Assembly: GCA_900321255.1 (NCBI GenBank)
Contig: ONVK01000004.1
Coordinates: 1 to 56,840, forward strand
Direction of reading: 5' to 3'
Length of the DNA: 56,840 nt
Source of the DNA: an uncultured Lentisphaerota bacterium
Lineage (GTDB): Bacteria > Verrucomicrobiota > Kiritimatiellia > RFP12 > UBA1067
How positions within the stretch are numbered: position 1 is the stretch's first letter; the number at the start of each line of letters is the position of its first letter. The notes under the pieces are model-generated. The model saw only the letters and a list, made by a program, of their open reading frames with translations. It had not been told where the DNA came from and searched no databases. Positions 8,314-17,900 of this stretch are shown piece after piece. A program made the position numbers and the translations under genes.

Positions 8314-8943
8314 TTAGCGCGAGTAGAGTTCGACGATGGCCTGCTCGTCGACAATCGGAGCGATCTGCTCGCGAGTCGGAACGGCGAGGACCTCGGCTCT
8401 GAGGTTGGCCCTGTCGAACTGCATCCACACGGGGAGCTGGGCCCCGGTGGCGGCCTCGACGGAACGGTTCGCGGCATCCTTGGACTTGGCGGTATCCTTC
8501 ACCGAGATGAAATCACCGACCTTGACGACCATCGACGGAACGGCCGCCTTGCGGTCGTTGACGAGGATGTGGCCGTGCAGCACGAACTGGCGGGCGGCGC
8601 GGCGGCTCGGCGCGAGGCCGAGGCGGTAGACGATGTTGTCGAGACGCATCTCGAGCATCTGGAGAAGGATTTCGCCGGTGATGCCCTCCTTGCGGAGCGC
8701 TTCCTCGAAGAAGCGGTGGAACTGGAGCTCGCCCATGCCGTACTGGCGGCGGAGCGCCTGCTTCTGGCGAAGCTGGGTTCCGTATTCGGACATCTTCTTG
8801 GCGCGGCGGCCGACGTGCATGCCGGGAGCGCCGGTGCCCTTCTCGACCGGGCACTTGGACATGTAGCAGCGAGCCCCCTTGAGGAAGAGCTTGCGCCCTT
8901 CGCGGCGGCACTGACGACAGACTGGACCTGTATAGCGACCCAT
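8314..8943 (-). CDS. rpsD: 30S ribosomal protein S4, zinc-binding form
   Basis: S4 is a primary 16S rRNA-binding protein that nucleates 30S body assembly and can regulate its own operon. The 209-residue protein begins MGRYTGPVCRQCRREG. Four cysteines (C9, C12, C26, C31) form the C+ zinc-ribbon version. The S4 RNA-binding domain contains RLDNIVYRLG and ARQFVLHGHILVND. The ATG at 8943 lies just after the rpsK stop. Confidence 0.96.
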   Translation of the reverse strand: MGRYTGPVCRQCRREGRKLFLKGARCYMSKCPVEKGTGAPGMHVGRRAKKMSEYGTQLRQKQALRRQYGMGELQFHRFFEEALRKEGITGEILLQMLEMRLDNIVYRLGLAPSRRAARQFVLHGHILVNDRKAAVPSMVVKVGDFISVKDTAKSKDAANRSVEAATGAQLPVWMQFDRANLRAEVLAVPTREQIAPIVDEQAIVELYSR

Positions 8944-8945
8944 GA

Positions 8946-9395
8946 TTAGACCCTCCTGCGCTTGCGGGCACGGCAGCCGTTGTGGGGAACGGGCGTTGTG
9001 TCCGTGATCTGGGTTACGCGGATGCCCGCGGCCTGGATGGCGCGGACGGCGCTCTCGCGGCCGGCTCCCGCCCCCTGCATGCGGACTTCGCACTCGTGCA
9101 TGCCCTTCGCGACCGCGACGCGTGCCGCGTCCTGCGCGACCATCGTCGCGGCGAACGCGGTGGACTTGCGGCTGCCCTTGAAGCCCGCCTTGCCGGCCGA
9201 GCTCCAGGAGATCACGCCGCCGCGCGCGTCGGCGATCGAAACCTGCGTGTTGTTGAAAGTGGAGCGGATGAACGCGATTCCCGCGGGAATCGACTTGCCG
9301 CTCTTCTTGGCCTTGGCCTCGCCCTCCGCCGCGGATGCCGCGGCGTCCGCGGCCGGAGCGGCCGGGGCGACCTCGTTCTTGACTTCTTCGCTCAT
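8946..9395 (-). CDS. rpsK: 30S ribosomal protein S11 with an Ala-rich N-terminal extension
   Basis: S11 lines the 30S platform near the mRNA exit. The core contains [19 protein letters not shown], the GRESAVRAI helix and the C-terminal [13 protein letters not shown]. The 149-residue length exceeds the usual 120-130 because of a low-complexity Ala/Glu/Lys N-terminus (about 34 residues). It sits between rpsM and rpsD. Confidence 0.95.
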   Translation of the reverse strand: MSEEVKNEVAPAAPAADAAASAAEGEAKAKKSGKSIPAGIAFIRSTFNNTQVSIADARGGVISWSSAGKAGFKGSRKSTAFAATMVAQDAARVAVAKGMHECEVRMQGAGAGRESAVRAIQAAGIRVTQITDTTPVPHNGCRARKRRRV

Positions 9396-9408
9396 TTCTT
9401 AAAGCTCC

Positions 9409-9789
9409 TTAGCGGCCGGCCTGCTTCGGCATGGCGATCGAGACGCGCTTGCCGCCCTTGCGGGTGCGGGCGTTCGTCTTGGTGCGCTGCCCGCGGACGG
9501 GGAGGCCCTTCTTGTGGCGGAGACCGCGGTAGGACCCGATCTGGATCAGACGGCGGATGTTCTGGGAGACCTCGCGGCGGAGGTCGCCCTCAACGCGGTA
9601 GTGGTCCTGGATGAAAGTCGTGATCGCGTGGATCTCGTCCTGCGTTACGTCGTCGGCCTTCTTCATCGGGTCGACCTTGACCGCCGCAAGCACGTCATCG
9701 GCGCGCTTGGGCCCAATTCCGTGGATATAGCGCAGGGCGAAGCGAATATGCTTCTTGCCCGGGATATCCACACCCATCATTCTTGGCAT
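9409..9789 (-). CDS. rpsM: 30S ribosomal protein S13
   Basis: S13 sits in the 30S head and contacts the large subunit and P-site tRNA. The 126-residue protein starts MPRMMGVDIPGKKHIRFAL. It has the helix-two-turn-helix segment YIHGIGPKRADDVL and the basic tail GLPVRGQRTKTNARTRKG. It lies between rpmJ and rpsK. Confidence 0.96.
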   Translation of the reverse strand: MPRMMGVDIPGKKHIRFALRYIHGIGPKRADDVLAAVKVDPMKKADDVTQDEIHAITTFIQDHYRVEGDLRREVSQNIRRLIQIGSYRGLRHKKGLPVRGQRTKTNARTRKGGKRVSIAMPKQAGR

Positions 9790-9808
9790 GTTGTTTTTAC
9801 CTCTTTTC

Positions 9809-9922
9809 TTAGCCCTGCCGCTGCTTGTGGCGCGGGTTCGTGCAGATTACGCGCACGACGCCTTTACGGCGTATGATGCGGCAGTTCTCGCATATGCGAC
9901 GAACAGAACTACGTACTTTCAT
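9809..9922 (-). CDS. rpmJ: 50S ribosomal protein L36
   Basis: L36 is a tiny zinc-ribbon protein of the large subunit. The 37-residue product begins [20 protein letters not shown], continues [17 protein letters not shown], and has the C-x2-C...C...H zinc ligands (C11, C14, C27, H32). It heads the rpmJ-rpsM-rpsK-rpsD-rpoA-rplQ order typical of bacteria. It is short enough to be missed by automated calling. Confidence 0.95.
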   Translation of the reverse strand: MKVRSSVRRICENCRIIRRKGVVRVICTNPRHKQRQG

Positions 9923-9961
9923 TGTTGTTGTTTACTCTTTAGAGTGGTCGAATGAACGAGT

Positions 9962-9991
9962 ATTGTATCATATTTTGCTGTTAGCGCGCAA
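9962..9991 (-). promoter_or_regulatory. Candidate promoter of the rpmJ ribosomal operon
   Basis: On the minus strand TTGCGC (9986-9991) and TACAAT (9962-9967) are 18 bases apart, 40 bases before the rpmJ ATG. It diverges from the promoter at 10016-10044. Confidence 0.6.
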
Positions 9992-10015
9992 GGGGGTAAA
10001 TTAAAAAAATCGCCG

Positions 10016-10044
10016 TTGCAAAAACAGGGCGAAAAGTGTATCAT
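10016..10044 (+). promoter_or_regulatory. Candidate promoter of the TRL-like lipoprotein gene
   Basis: TTGCAA (10016-10021) and TATCAT (10039-10044) are separated by 17 bases, about 57 bases before the ATG at 10101. It is divergent from the ribosomal operon promoter. Confidence 0.6.
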
Positions 10045-10100
10045 ATCACCGTTCGGCTCAATGTCTGAGCCGGCCACACAAAATCCAAGGAATCATAACA

Positions 10101-10415
10101 ATGAAGAAACTTATGTTTGTCGCGGCTCTCGCCGCCCTCGCCTCCGGCTGCGTATGTGTCGGACCCTCCAACGCCAACTCCCTCCTCACGCTCGACGTCC
10201 AGAGCCCTGACATGAGCTTTGTCGACAATGACGTCAAGCCCGCCAAGATGGGCGCCGCAAAGGCCGAAGGCATCATCTGCTTCTGCGAAGGCGACGCTTC
10301 CCTCAAGGCCGCCATGGACAACGGCGGCATCAAGAAGGTTCACCACGTCGACTACAAGGTGAAGAACATCCTCGGCATCATCGGATCGACCACCACGATC
10401 GTCTGGGGCGAATAA
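10101..10415 (+). CDS. TRL-like family lipoprotein
   Basis: This 104-residue lipoprotein is of unknown function. The signal peptide MKKLMFVAALAALASGC ends in a lipobox with Cys17. The C-terminal segment KAAMDNGGIKKVHHVDYKVK followed by a NILGIIGSTTTIVWGE ending matches the TRL-like family of small envelope proteins. AAGGAA lies upstream of the ATG. A strong hairpin terminator follows 25 bases after the stop. It is the last host gene before the prophage junction. Confidence 0.85.
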   Translation: MKKLMFVAALAALASGCVCVGPSNANSLLTLDVQSPDMSFVDNDVKPAKMGAAKAEGIICFCEGDASLKAAMDNGGIKKVHHVDYKVKNILGIIGSTTTIVWGE

Positions 10416-10440
10416 TCGGGTTCGACAACCTGAAAATCGA

Positions 10441-10470
10441 AAAGCCGCACTTCAAGGTGCGGCTTTTTTG
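10441..10470. terminator. Strong hairpin terminator after the TRL-like gene
   Basis: GCCGCAC (10445-10451) pairs with GTGCGGC (10458-10464) around a six-base loop. Six T's follow on the plus strand and four A's precede it, so it may work in both directions. It separates host and prophage transcription. Confidence 0.9.
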
Positions 10471-10474
10471 ATTT

Positions 10475-10497
10475 GGTCGGAGCGGAGGGATTTGAAG
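10475..10497 (-). other. tRNA 3'-end fragment: left prophage attachment junction
   Basis: Read on the minus strand, these 23 bases are a T-loop (TTCAAAT), the 3' half of a T-stem, a seven-base acceptor strand, discriminator A and CCA. The sequence beyond (10498 onward) does not supply the 5' half of the T-stem, so no tRNA is present here. This is the usual remnant after a phage integrates in the 3' end of a tRNA gene. The acceptor ending ...CCG-A-CCA implies a C1-G72 pair with A73, which is typical of bacterial tRNA-Pro. The intact tRNA should lie at the right end of the prophage, outside the window. Confidence 0.7.
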
Positions 10498-10526
10498 TAT
10501 TCGTTTTCGCATAGAAACCCTCGCCC

Positions 10527-10556
10527 TTGACAAGAGTAAAATGCTTATGGTATAAT
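10527..10556 (+). promoter_or_regulatory. Perfect consensus promoter upstream of the integrase
   Basis: TTGACA (10527-10532) and TATAAT (10551-10556) both match the sigma-70 consensus exactly, with an 18-base spacer. It lies 30 bases inside the prophage junction and points toward the integrase. An ATG begins six bases after the -10 box. Confidence 0.85.
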
Positions 10557-10562
10557 GGTCGC

Positions 10563-10640
10563 ATGAAAAACAAAGAAAAATTCAATGCGAAATCTTCGCA
10601 CATCCTTCGCAAACTAACCATACCCCAAAAGGAGGGTTAA
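10563..10640 (+). CDS. Tiny leader ORF before the integrase
   Basis: A 25-residue ORF (MKNKEKFNAKSSHILRKL, then TIPQKEG) starts seven bases downstream of the TATAAT box, so it would be translated from a leaderless mRNA. The product is basic with no recognised family. It could be a leader peptide, an excisionase fragment or a chance ORF. Its DNA includes an inverted TGCGAA/TTCGCA pair (10586-10600). Confidence 0.4.
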   Translation: MKNKEKFNAKSSHILRKLTIPQKEG

Positions 10641-10721
10641 TCGCACTATCTCGCATTTTCGCCCTCCACCCCAAATACAACTGAAAACCTCGCAAAAACC
10701 ACATTCAAGGACTGTTTTGCC

Positions 10722-11930
10722 ATGAGCATCCTCGACAAGAAGACAACCCTCCACTCGGTCAAGTGCCGCGACATCAGATGCGGCGACAACTACTACCAAA
10801 TATACGAAGTATATTTGGGCATACACCCATACACCAAGAAGCCCGTGCGCCTCGCCGCGAGAAGCCGCGAGAAGCTGCGCCACAAGATCGAGGACTTCTA
10901 CAAGCAGCTCACGTTTGGTGGCGAAATGTCCGTCCTGCTCACCACGTACCAGTCGGTCGACGCGAAGAACGCCATCGACATGCTCGCCAAGGCTGGACTC
11001 AACATCCCGCTCTCGGAGTGCGTCCGCCGCGTCCTGGAGAGCTCCGACGGCATAGCGCAATGCACCACAACCCTTGCGGCGGCCTACGAGCGCTACCTCA
11101 ACGCGCAGACGGGCAAGAGCGACGACCATCTAAAGGCCGTCCGCAGCCGCGTCGGGAAGTTTGTCGAGACCTTCGGTGCAGAGCGGCTCCTCTCCGACGT
11201 GACTCCGAAGGCTGTGAGCGCCAACCTCGAAGGGCGCCTCTACAACGCAAGCGACTCCAAGACCAAGACCACGTTCAACAATCACCTCGGCTACGTCAAG
11301 ACGTTCATGCAGTGGTGCGCCGCGCCGGAACAGGCGCTCATCAGGGAAAGCCCAATAGCCGGCATGAGGCTCAAGACGAAGGAATGGACGGACCCCGAGT
11401 ACATGAAGCCGGCGGACGTCGAGAAGCTGTTCCGCGTGCTGGAGGCACACAAGGCCGACGCGCCGCAGGACTTGGCCGACGCGATCCTCTCGTTCTTCTG
11501 CGGAGTGCGCCAGTGCGAGATCGAGCGCGTCCGCGACGGCGAAAGCGCGGTGAGGATTTCCCTTGAGCAGCGCAACGTCCGCATCGTCAAGTGCAAGGGC
11601 TCGCTCAAGGGCGTGAAGCCTCGCTCGTTCACGATACCCGAACAGGCGCTTGCGTGGATGAAGTCGTTCGACTTCATGGCGGCGTCGCAGGTCTCCAACA
11701 AGAAGTTCCGCGAACACCTCAACGCCTACGCGAAGGAGGCGAAGGTCGAACTCCCGAAGAACGCGGGGCGGCACACGTTTATCACGATGCACGCCGCCGC
11801 CTACCACGACCAGAACCTGCTGACGAGCATCGTGGGCAACTCGCCCGACGTGCGCGGAAGGAACTACGACGGCCTCACATTCGAGGACGAAGGCAAGGCC
11901 TACTTCGACATCATGCCGAAGGCGTCGTAG
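10722..11930 (+). CDS. int: Phage tyrosine recombinase (integrase)
   Basis: This 402-residue integrase should recombine attP with the tRNA-derived attB. An N-terminal arm-binding region and a SAM-like core-binding domain (about 105-215) precede the catalytic domain. Visible catalytic residues are R263 (GVRQCE), R350 (NAGRHTF) and the nucleophile Y382 (RNYDG). The His of the usual HxxR box is Asn (N347), and the His of the GHSS box is also Asn (N373 in GNSPDVR), so two accessory positions are non-canonical. The start at 10722 has AAGGA ten bases upstream. It converges on the 2410-residue gene with a single base between the two stops. Location next to the tRNA fragment supports the role. Confidence 0.9.
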   Translation: MSILDKKTTLHSVKCRDIRCGDNYYQIYEVYLGIHPYTKKPVRLAARSREKLRHKIEDFYKQLTFGGEMSVLLTTYQSVDAKNAIDMLAKAGLNIPLSECVRRVLESSDGIAQCTTTLAAAYERYLNAQTGKSDDHLKAVRSRVGKFVETFGAERLLSDVTPKAVSANLEGRLYNASDSKTKTTFNNHLGYVKTFMQWCAAPEQALIRESPIAGMRLKTKEWTDPEYMKPADVEKLFRVLEAHKADAPQDLADAILSFFCGVRQCEIERVRDGESAVRISLEQRNVRIVKCKGSLKGVKPRSFTIPEQALAWMKSFDFMAASQVSNKKFREHLNAYAKEAKVELPKNAGRHTFITMHAAAYHDQNLLTSIVGNSPDVRGRNYDGLTFEDEGKAYFDIMPKAS

Positions 11931-11931
11931 C

Positions 11932-14900
11932 TCACTTGCCGAGGGCGCGGAGCACCTTGGCCTGCAACTCAAGTCGCCGCTTCCTGTACTTCTCCCTCTG
12001 CTCTTCCGTGCGCGGAGTCTTCGGCTCCACCCACTTCTGCCCGACCTTGATCTCGCCGCGCTCGAGGTGCGAAAGCTCCTTGACGCGCTCGATCTGCCCG
12101 TCGAGGAGGGACTTTCCGGCAAAGAGATACGGCTTCTCGGCCTTCATCTCCCTGCGGCGCTCGGGCGTTGTCTTCTTGAACTCGGCCTTGTCGCGCTCGT
12201 AGGCGTCCATTGCGTCGTAGTAGCGCGCAGTATTCTCGGGGTATTCCTGCACAAGCGTGCGGACAAGCGGAAATTGAGAGAGTGACTTCTCCGGCGTCCC
12301 TCCAGTCGCGGCTTGCGCGGTATTGTTGAAAGTCGAAAGCGTGTTGCTGAAGTCCCGTCCGAGTCCACCTCCGATAAACTCGATGATAAACTGAACGTCC
12401 TCCGGCGCAACGTCAAGCCAGCCCTTGCGGTACTCGTTGCCGCCCGTAAGCCAGTTTAGGCTCTTTGCCATTTCCTTGTAGATGACGGATGTGTTGCGCT
12501 TGCCGTTTGAAGATGCCGGCGTCGTCTTGTCGAACGACCTCGCACGCAAGTCGTCGCCCTTGTAGTCCTTACCCGTCCAGAGCTGCACAAGCGGATCGGC
12601 AAGCGTCGGCGCAAAGCTCTGTCCGAGAAGTGCGCCGTCAAACTCGCCCTTGTCGTTGAATACTCCGTTTCCGCCGACGACATCAGTCGCCTGGTCCGTA
12701 AGCTCTTTCAGGGCAATCTTGGTTGCGTCGTTCACACTTGTCTCCCCGAGAGCGACATTGGTGAATGTCTGCGCAAGGTACGGTATCGCGGCGTACGGGC
12801 CGCGCATCCGAAGCCCAGTGAACTGGTAGCCGCCTCCAAGCGGAATGCCAAGCTTGTGCTTCTTGCTGTATTCGCTCAGGTTGCGTGCGTTACGTCCACC
12901 GGCCTTTTCGCGGTCTTCGTCGTCGCCGAGGTAGTGGTCGAGTGCGGCCTTCACGACGCCAGCGAGCACGAGTGTACTCGTGAGCGCCCCCCGCATCTTG
13001 TTCGCGCCAGGGCCAGAGGAAGGACCTTTTGTCCAGTCGTCGCGAAATGCCTGAGCCGCGCGCATCGCGCCCTGTATGGAAGCGTTCGAGAACATAAAGA
13101 GTCCGTTCATCCACGGCGTATGCGTTCCCTTGCGGTTGAAGTCGACTGTCGCCTCGCGGGCGAACTTCGCGGCATCGGCCTTAGACACGCCCTTCTCGCG
13201 CAACGCGGAGTACAGGCCGATGCGCGTCGAGTTCTCGATTGTCTCGTTCAGCCCAGAAACGGCCTCTTTCAGCCAGTCCCAGACGAACCCCGCCTTTTCA
13301 GTCCAAGACATCTTCGAGAAGCCCTTCGCGTCGCGCACGAACCTGTCGTACTTGCTCTGGATGGCCTTCAGTTCGCCCGCATATCCCTGCGCCGCGACGC
13401 CGCCCTTGATTAGCACCCCTGCGTCGATTGCCTCCTTGACGTATCCGCTTCCGGCGTTGCCGGTCTTGATGTAGTTGCGGATGTCCTTCCAGTTGCGCTT
13501 CTCCCATTTCAGCGCACTGCCGGCAAGCGCAAACCCGTCCTTGAAGCCATACTTGCCGACAAGGGCCTGCGTCGACTCCATGTGGTCTGCGAGCGCGTTC
13601 GAAAAAATGAACTCCGGCGCGTACTGCGTGCGCATCCGTCCAAGCCAGCCGGTCCACCTTGGGATGAACGCAAGGTCCTTGTGCCACTGGCGGACATTGC
13701 GCCCGAGTATCGCGTCCACGACGATCTCACCGCGCCCGTTCGCACCGCGATCCAGACGCGCCGCCTTGAGTTTGCCGTCCTCCTTGAACAGGAATATGTC
13801 CTTGCGATTGTCAACGAGCTTCATGTTGCCGCCGACGCGCACGGCGTCGCCCTTCCCGAAGTCGAATGTCCAGCCCTTGCCATAGCCACCCTCGCGACCC
13901 TCCACGATGTCGCCAATGTGGAGGCCGCGGCTCTCGGCGAGCCTGATGAGGTTGGCCGCCGACACGTGTATGACATTCGCCTCCGCACCGCGCAAGCCCT
14001 GCTGGAGCTGCAACATGGCAAAGGCGTACGGCGAGTCGGCGAGGCTCTCGCGACCTTCAGCAGTCATAAATTCCGAATTGCGGAACCCTCCGACGGAGAG
14101 ATTGTGGGCGGCATTGTCCTTGCCCTCGACGTCCGTGCGCAAAGGCACGTACTTCTGCCAGCGCGTCGTAAGCAGGTCGTAGAAGTCTTTCGAGATTCGC
14201 CCAGACTCCAGAAGCCTGTCAAGGTTTTTGCGCTCGGCGTCGTAGAGTTCCTTCGCCGCGCTGTCGTATGCCGAACGCTTCGACCGCACCTCCGGTGAAG
14301 ACAGAATGGCGTTGGCCTCGTCCGTGCTCATTCCGGAGTAGTCCTTGCTCGCGGGATCAACGACAACGGCCTTCTTCAGTGCGTCAAGTGCGGCGGGCTT
14401 GCCGGCCGCAGCCTCCTCGCGAGCCTTCTGCCATATCTTCGGATTGGCCCTCTCAGCCATGCGTTCTGCAACCGTCTCGTTGCGTTCTGGGGCATGGCTT
14501 GCGTAGAGGAACTTGTCGAACTGCTCTGGCGTAATCCCATTGTCGGCAAGGGTCTTGTCTATCTTCGCGCCGGACGTTTCGATTTCTTTCATGCCGGCCT
14601 GTATGTGGCCGTTGGCGCGCATCTTTGCCGCGTACACATTGGACGAACCGAGCTCCTTTACCGTGCCGTCGGGATTGAACGTTGTCTTTGCGTCGGTATG
14701 GCCGCTCGCGTTCTGCTTGTCAACGACACCACCGACATCGTCCTGCAATGTCTTGATGGATATGTCGGAATCCTGCGCGCCTTCACGCAGCTTCTCGCCC
14801 TTGCTCTGCACGTCGTCCATAATCTTGTAGCCAGCCGGCTTCGGCGCGCGGGACTCGCGGACGCCCCCTTGATTTTCGGCGGGGGGATTTGGTATATTAT

Positions 14901-17900
14901 GCGCCGAATCACCCGAACTGGATGCGTCGGCCACGTTTTCAACACGTGATTTGTCGAAATGCGCTCCTTCGGGTGTTTTCATTTGTTGTGGCGGATAATC
15001 TGTCTGATCCCTTGTCGTGAACAGGTTCACCATCTCGCCGGTGTCTTCGTTGCGGGCGATTCGCCATGTAAGCTCATAAGCCCCGTGCGCATCTGTCTTC
15101 GGATATTTGACGGTCCACTGCCAAAGTTCCTGTCCGTCGTGCTTGTTGGGAAGTTTCTGGATGTTCTTCAGGTTGTACGGGCGGAATGCACGGTCGAACT
15201 CCGGCCAGGTGTAGTACCCGGAATATGCGCCGCCGGACTCCCAGTTGTGCAGGAACGCCGAATGGTCGAGCCCCAGCCTTTTCGACACGCCCCCAGCGGT
15301 CTCCGGGCTCTTGATGAGGAGCGGCGTTTCCTGGAAGCCCGGGAGTTGTATTGTCTTCTTCCCGCCGCGTTCAAGCATCGTGACAATGGACTCGGTAAAC
15401 GGCGAGAACTCCACCCCCGCCGACTTGTACTTGTTGATTGCGCCGCGGATCTTCTGCATTGTTCCAGGTAGAAGCATTGCGCGGGAATCGCCTTCGCCTG
15501 TCGCCTCCAGCCGTCCGATTGTCTTGCCGTCGGACATGATGCGGTCGAGGTGCGAGAGGAACTCGTCGTTCGACATCTTGTCAATCTGCGAGAGGTCGGC
15601 GCGGTTGAAGCCCATGCGGGCGAGAAGCCCCTTCCACGCATCGCGGAACGCGGCCCATGCGCGGTTGTACCACGCCCTGCCCTGGAGCGTCTTGATCGCC
15701 TTCTCCATCGCGGGGGAGTTGCGCTCGCGCAGGGCAGCCCATATCTCGTCGCGGATGGCGGTTTCGTTCACCTCGGGATAGCGGCTGCGGATCTCGTCCT
15801 TGAGCGCCTGGGGAGCCTCGTCGATTGCGCGGTTTATGCGGTCGAGGAGCTGGCGGTTGCCGCGCTCGGCCTCCTGCTCGGCAAAGCGCAGCGTGGCGTG
15901 TCCTCCGAGTTCGTGGACGAGCGTCGCGGCGGTTGCGCCGCGGTAGAGCGTGACCTTGTTCGTGGAGCGGTCGAATGTGCCGACGACGCGGCCCTCGCCG
16001 TCGCGGAGTTGGCGGTTTCCGCCATCGGTTTCGGAATTGAAGTCGCGGTCTACGACCTCGACGTCCACGCCGGGGAGCGTGTTCCTGGCGATGGACTTCG
16101 CCGCCTTCGCCTGCTCCTGCTCGTAGCGTTTGCGCAATGGCTCCGCGTCGTTCGCCTTGCGGTCCTTGAGCCATTTCTGGTAGTTCTCGTCCGTGGCGTA
16201 GCGAAGGTCGCGCTCGGCGGAGGATTCGGCCTCGCCCTTGGAGAACCGCAGTTCCTCGCCACTTTCAAGCTTGTCGATGAGAGCCTTGGCTTCTGGACTG
16301 GCCTTCGCAATGGTGCGCAACGCATCGAGCGGCGCACGCTTCACGACCTCGCCCATTTCGTTGCGCCACACGACATTCGTCTTTCCCCCCTTGGTCTCGA
16401 GCTGAATGCGGCGGTTGCCGACGGCATTGTCCTTGGCTTTTGCATCCTTCATGTCGCGGACTTCTTGCTGCCTACTCTCTTTCGCCTTCTTCCGCTGTTC
16501 CGCCTGTTTCAACTTCTGTTCTTCCGTCCTGTTGTCAAAGATCGACTCGTCTACCGATACATCGTATTCGGAAGACTTATTGTTATCAGTGACATGACGA
16601 GTGTGGTCTAAATCAAGCTCGGCTTCCTGGTCTGTGTCAGTGGTCACATCCTCTCCGTCGACAGGCACATCCATCTCCTTGCCTTCCTGGGTTGAACGCG
16701 ACTGCCTGTTTTTCCTCTCCATCGGGGAGAGTTTTTTCTGGATGTTCTGTTGTTGTTTCTGAAACTCAGCAAGGCGTTCTGGCTGAAGTTTGCCAATGTC
16801 CTTATTGAGTGCAGAAAGCCTTTCTCCCCAAAACCTCGCACCTTGCTCATCGCCCTGGCGACTTGCGGCTTCGGCCGCCGCCGAAACCTGATTGTGCGCA
16901 AGAGCCAGCTGATACAGGTCATTTGGCTTGGCCGCGAGGCGTTCCAGCGCCTTCGACGCCGAGACGGAGTAGGTATCCTGCCCGGACTCGTTCGCCTTGT
17001 CCTTGCGGTTGGGCGATGCGGCGCGCTGCTCCTCGTAGGCTGTCCTTACGGCATTGCGCAGCTCGTCGGCGCGCTCCTTCGGGAGCCCCAGCTCGTACTG
17101 CCACCCCTCGTTGGCGGGGTCGTCGAGCATCTTGAGGTCGCCGAGCTTCAGTCCGTTGGGGTTGTTCTGCCCGTAGCGGAGCGCCTTCGTGTCGATTGGC
17201 TTGCCGAGGTCGATGCGGCCAAGTATGCCCTGCACCTTCGCAAGACGGTTGCGCTTCTGCGTGGGCGACATTGCGCCTGGCTTCGCCTCAGCTTCTGCCC
17301 CCTTTTCTGCAACGGGCTCGATTGCCTGGTTTTGCCCTGTCGCGTCAGACGCGCGAGAGGCGGCCTCTGCGCCCTCGGCGGGTTTAGGGGTGTCCTCGCC
17401 CACCTTCGGCCCTGCGGCGGCCTCTGCGGGCTTCTGCGCCGTCTCCACGGGCTGCGCGGGTGGTTCTACCACTCGCGCATCTGCCGCTTCTGCTGGCGCT
17501 TCTGCGCTTTCCACAGGTCGTGCTTCCGCTCCTGCTGGCGGGGCGACCACTTCTGCTTGTTCGGGTTGCGCTGGTGCTTCAGCGGCTCCATTCCCTGTCT
17601 CATCTGGTGTCTCCTGCTTTGGGGGTTGTCCAATCGCGGCCTGCGCGTCTCCGCGCTGTTCCGCCGCCTCTTCGGCCGAGAGGAACTCGCGATGCGGCGC
17701 CTCTGCCGTCTCGGCCGGCGGAGCTGGACGCGTCGGCTGATCTGCGCTCCACGCCTCGTCCACGTAGGGCTGCAAGTCCTTGCGCCAGTCGGACGCGAAC
17801 TTCTTGAGTTCCTCCGCCGTCATGTCGGGAGGGAGGAATGCCGCGTCGAGTTCCGCAGGGCGCGGCGTGCCGCCATGCTCCACGATGTCAAGGATGCGTT

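Noticed and set aside
10498-10560. Full tRNA gene at the prophage junction
   Set aside because: Only the 3' half of the T-arm and the acceptor strand are present; no anticodon or D arm can be found on either strand.
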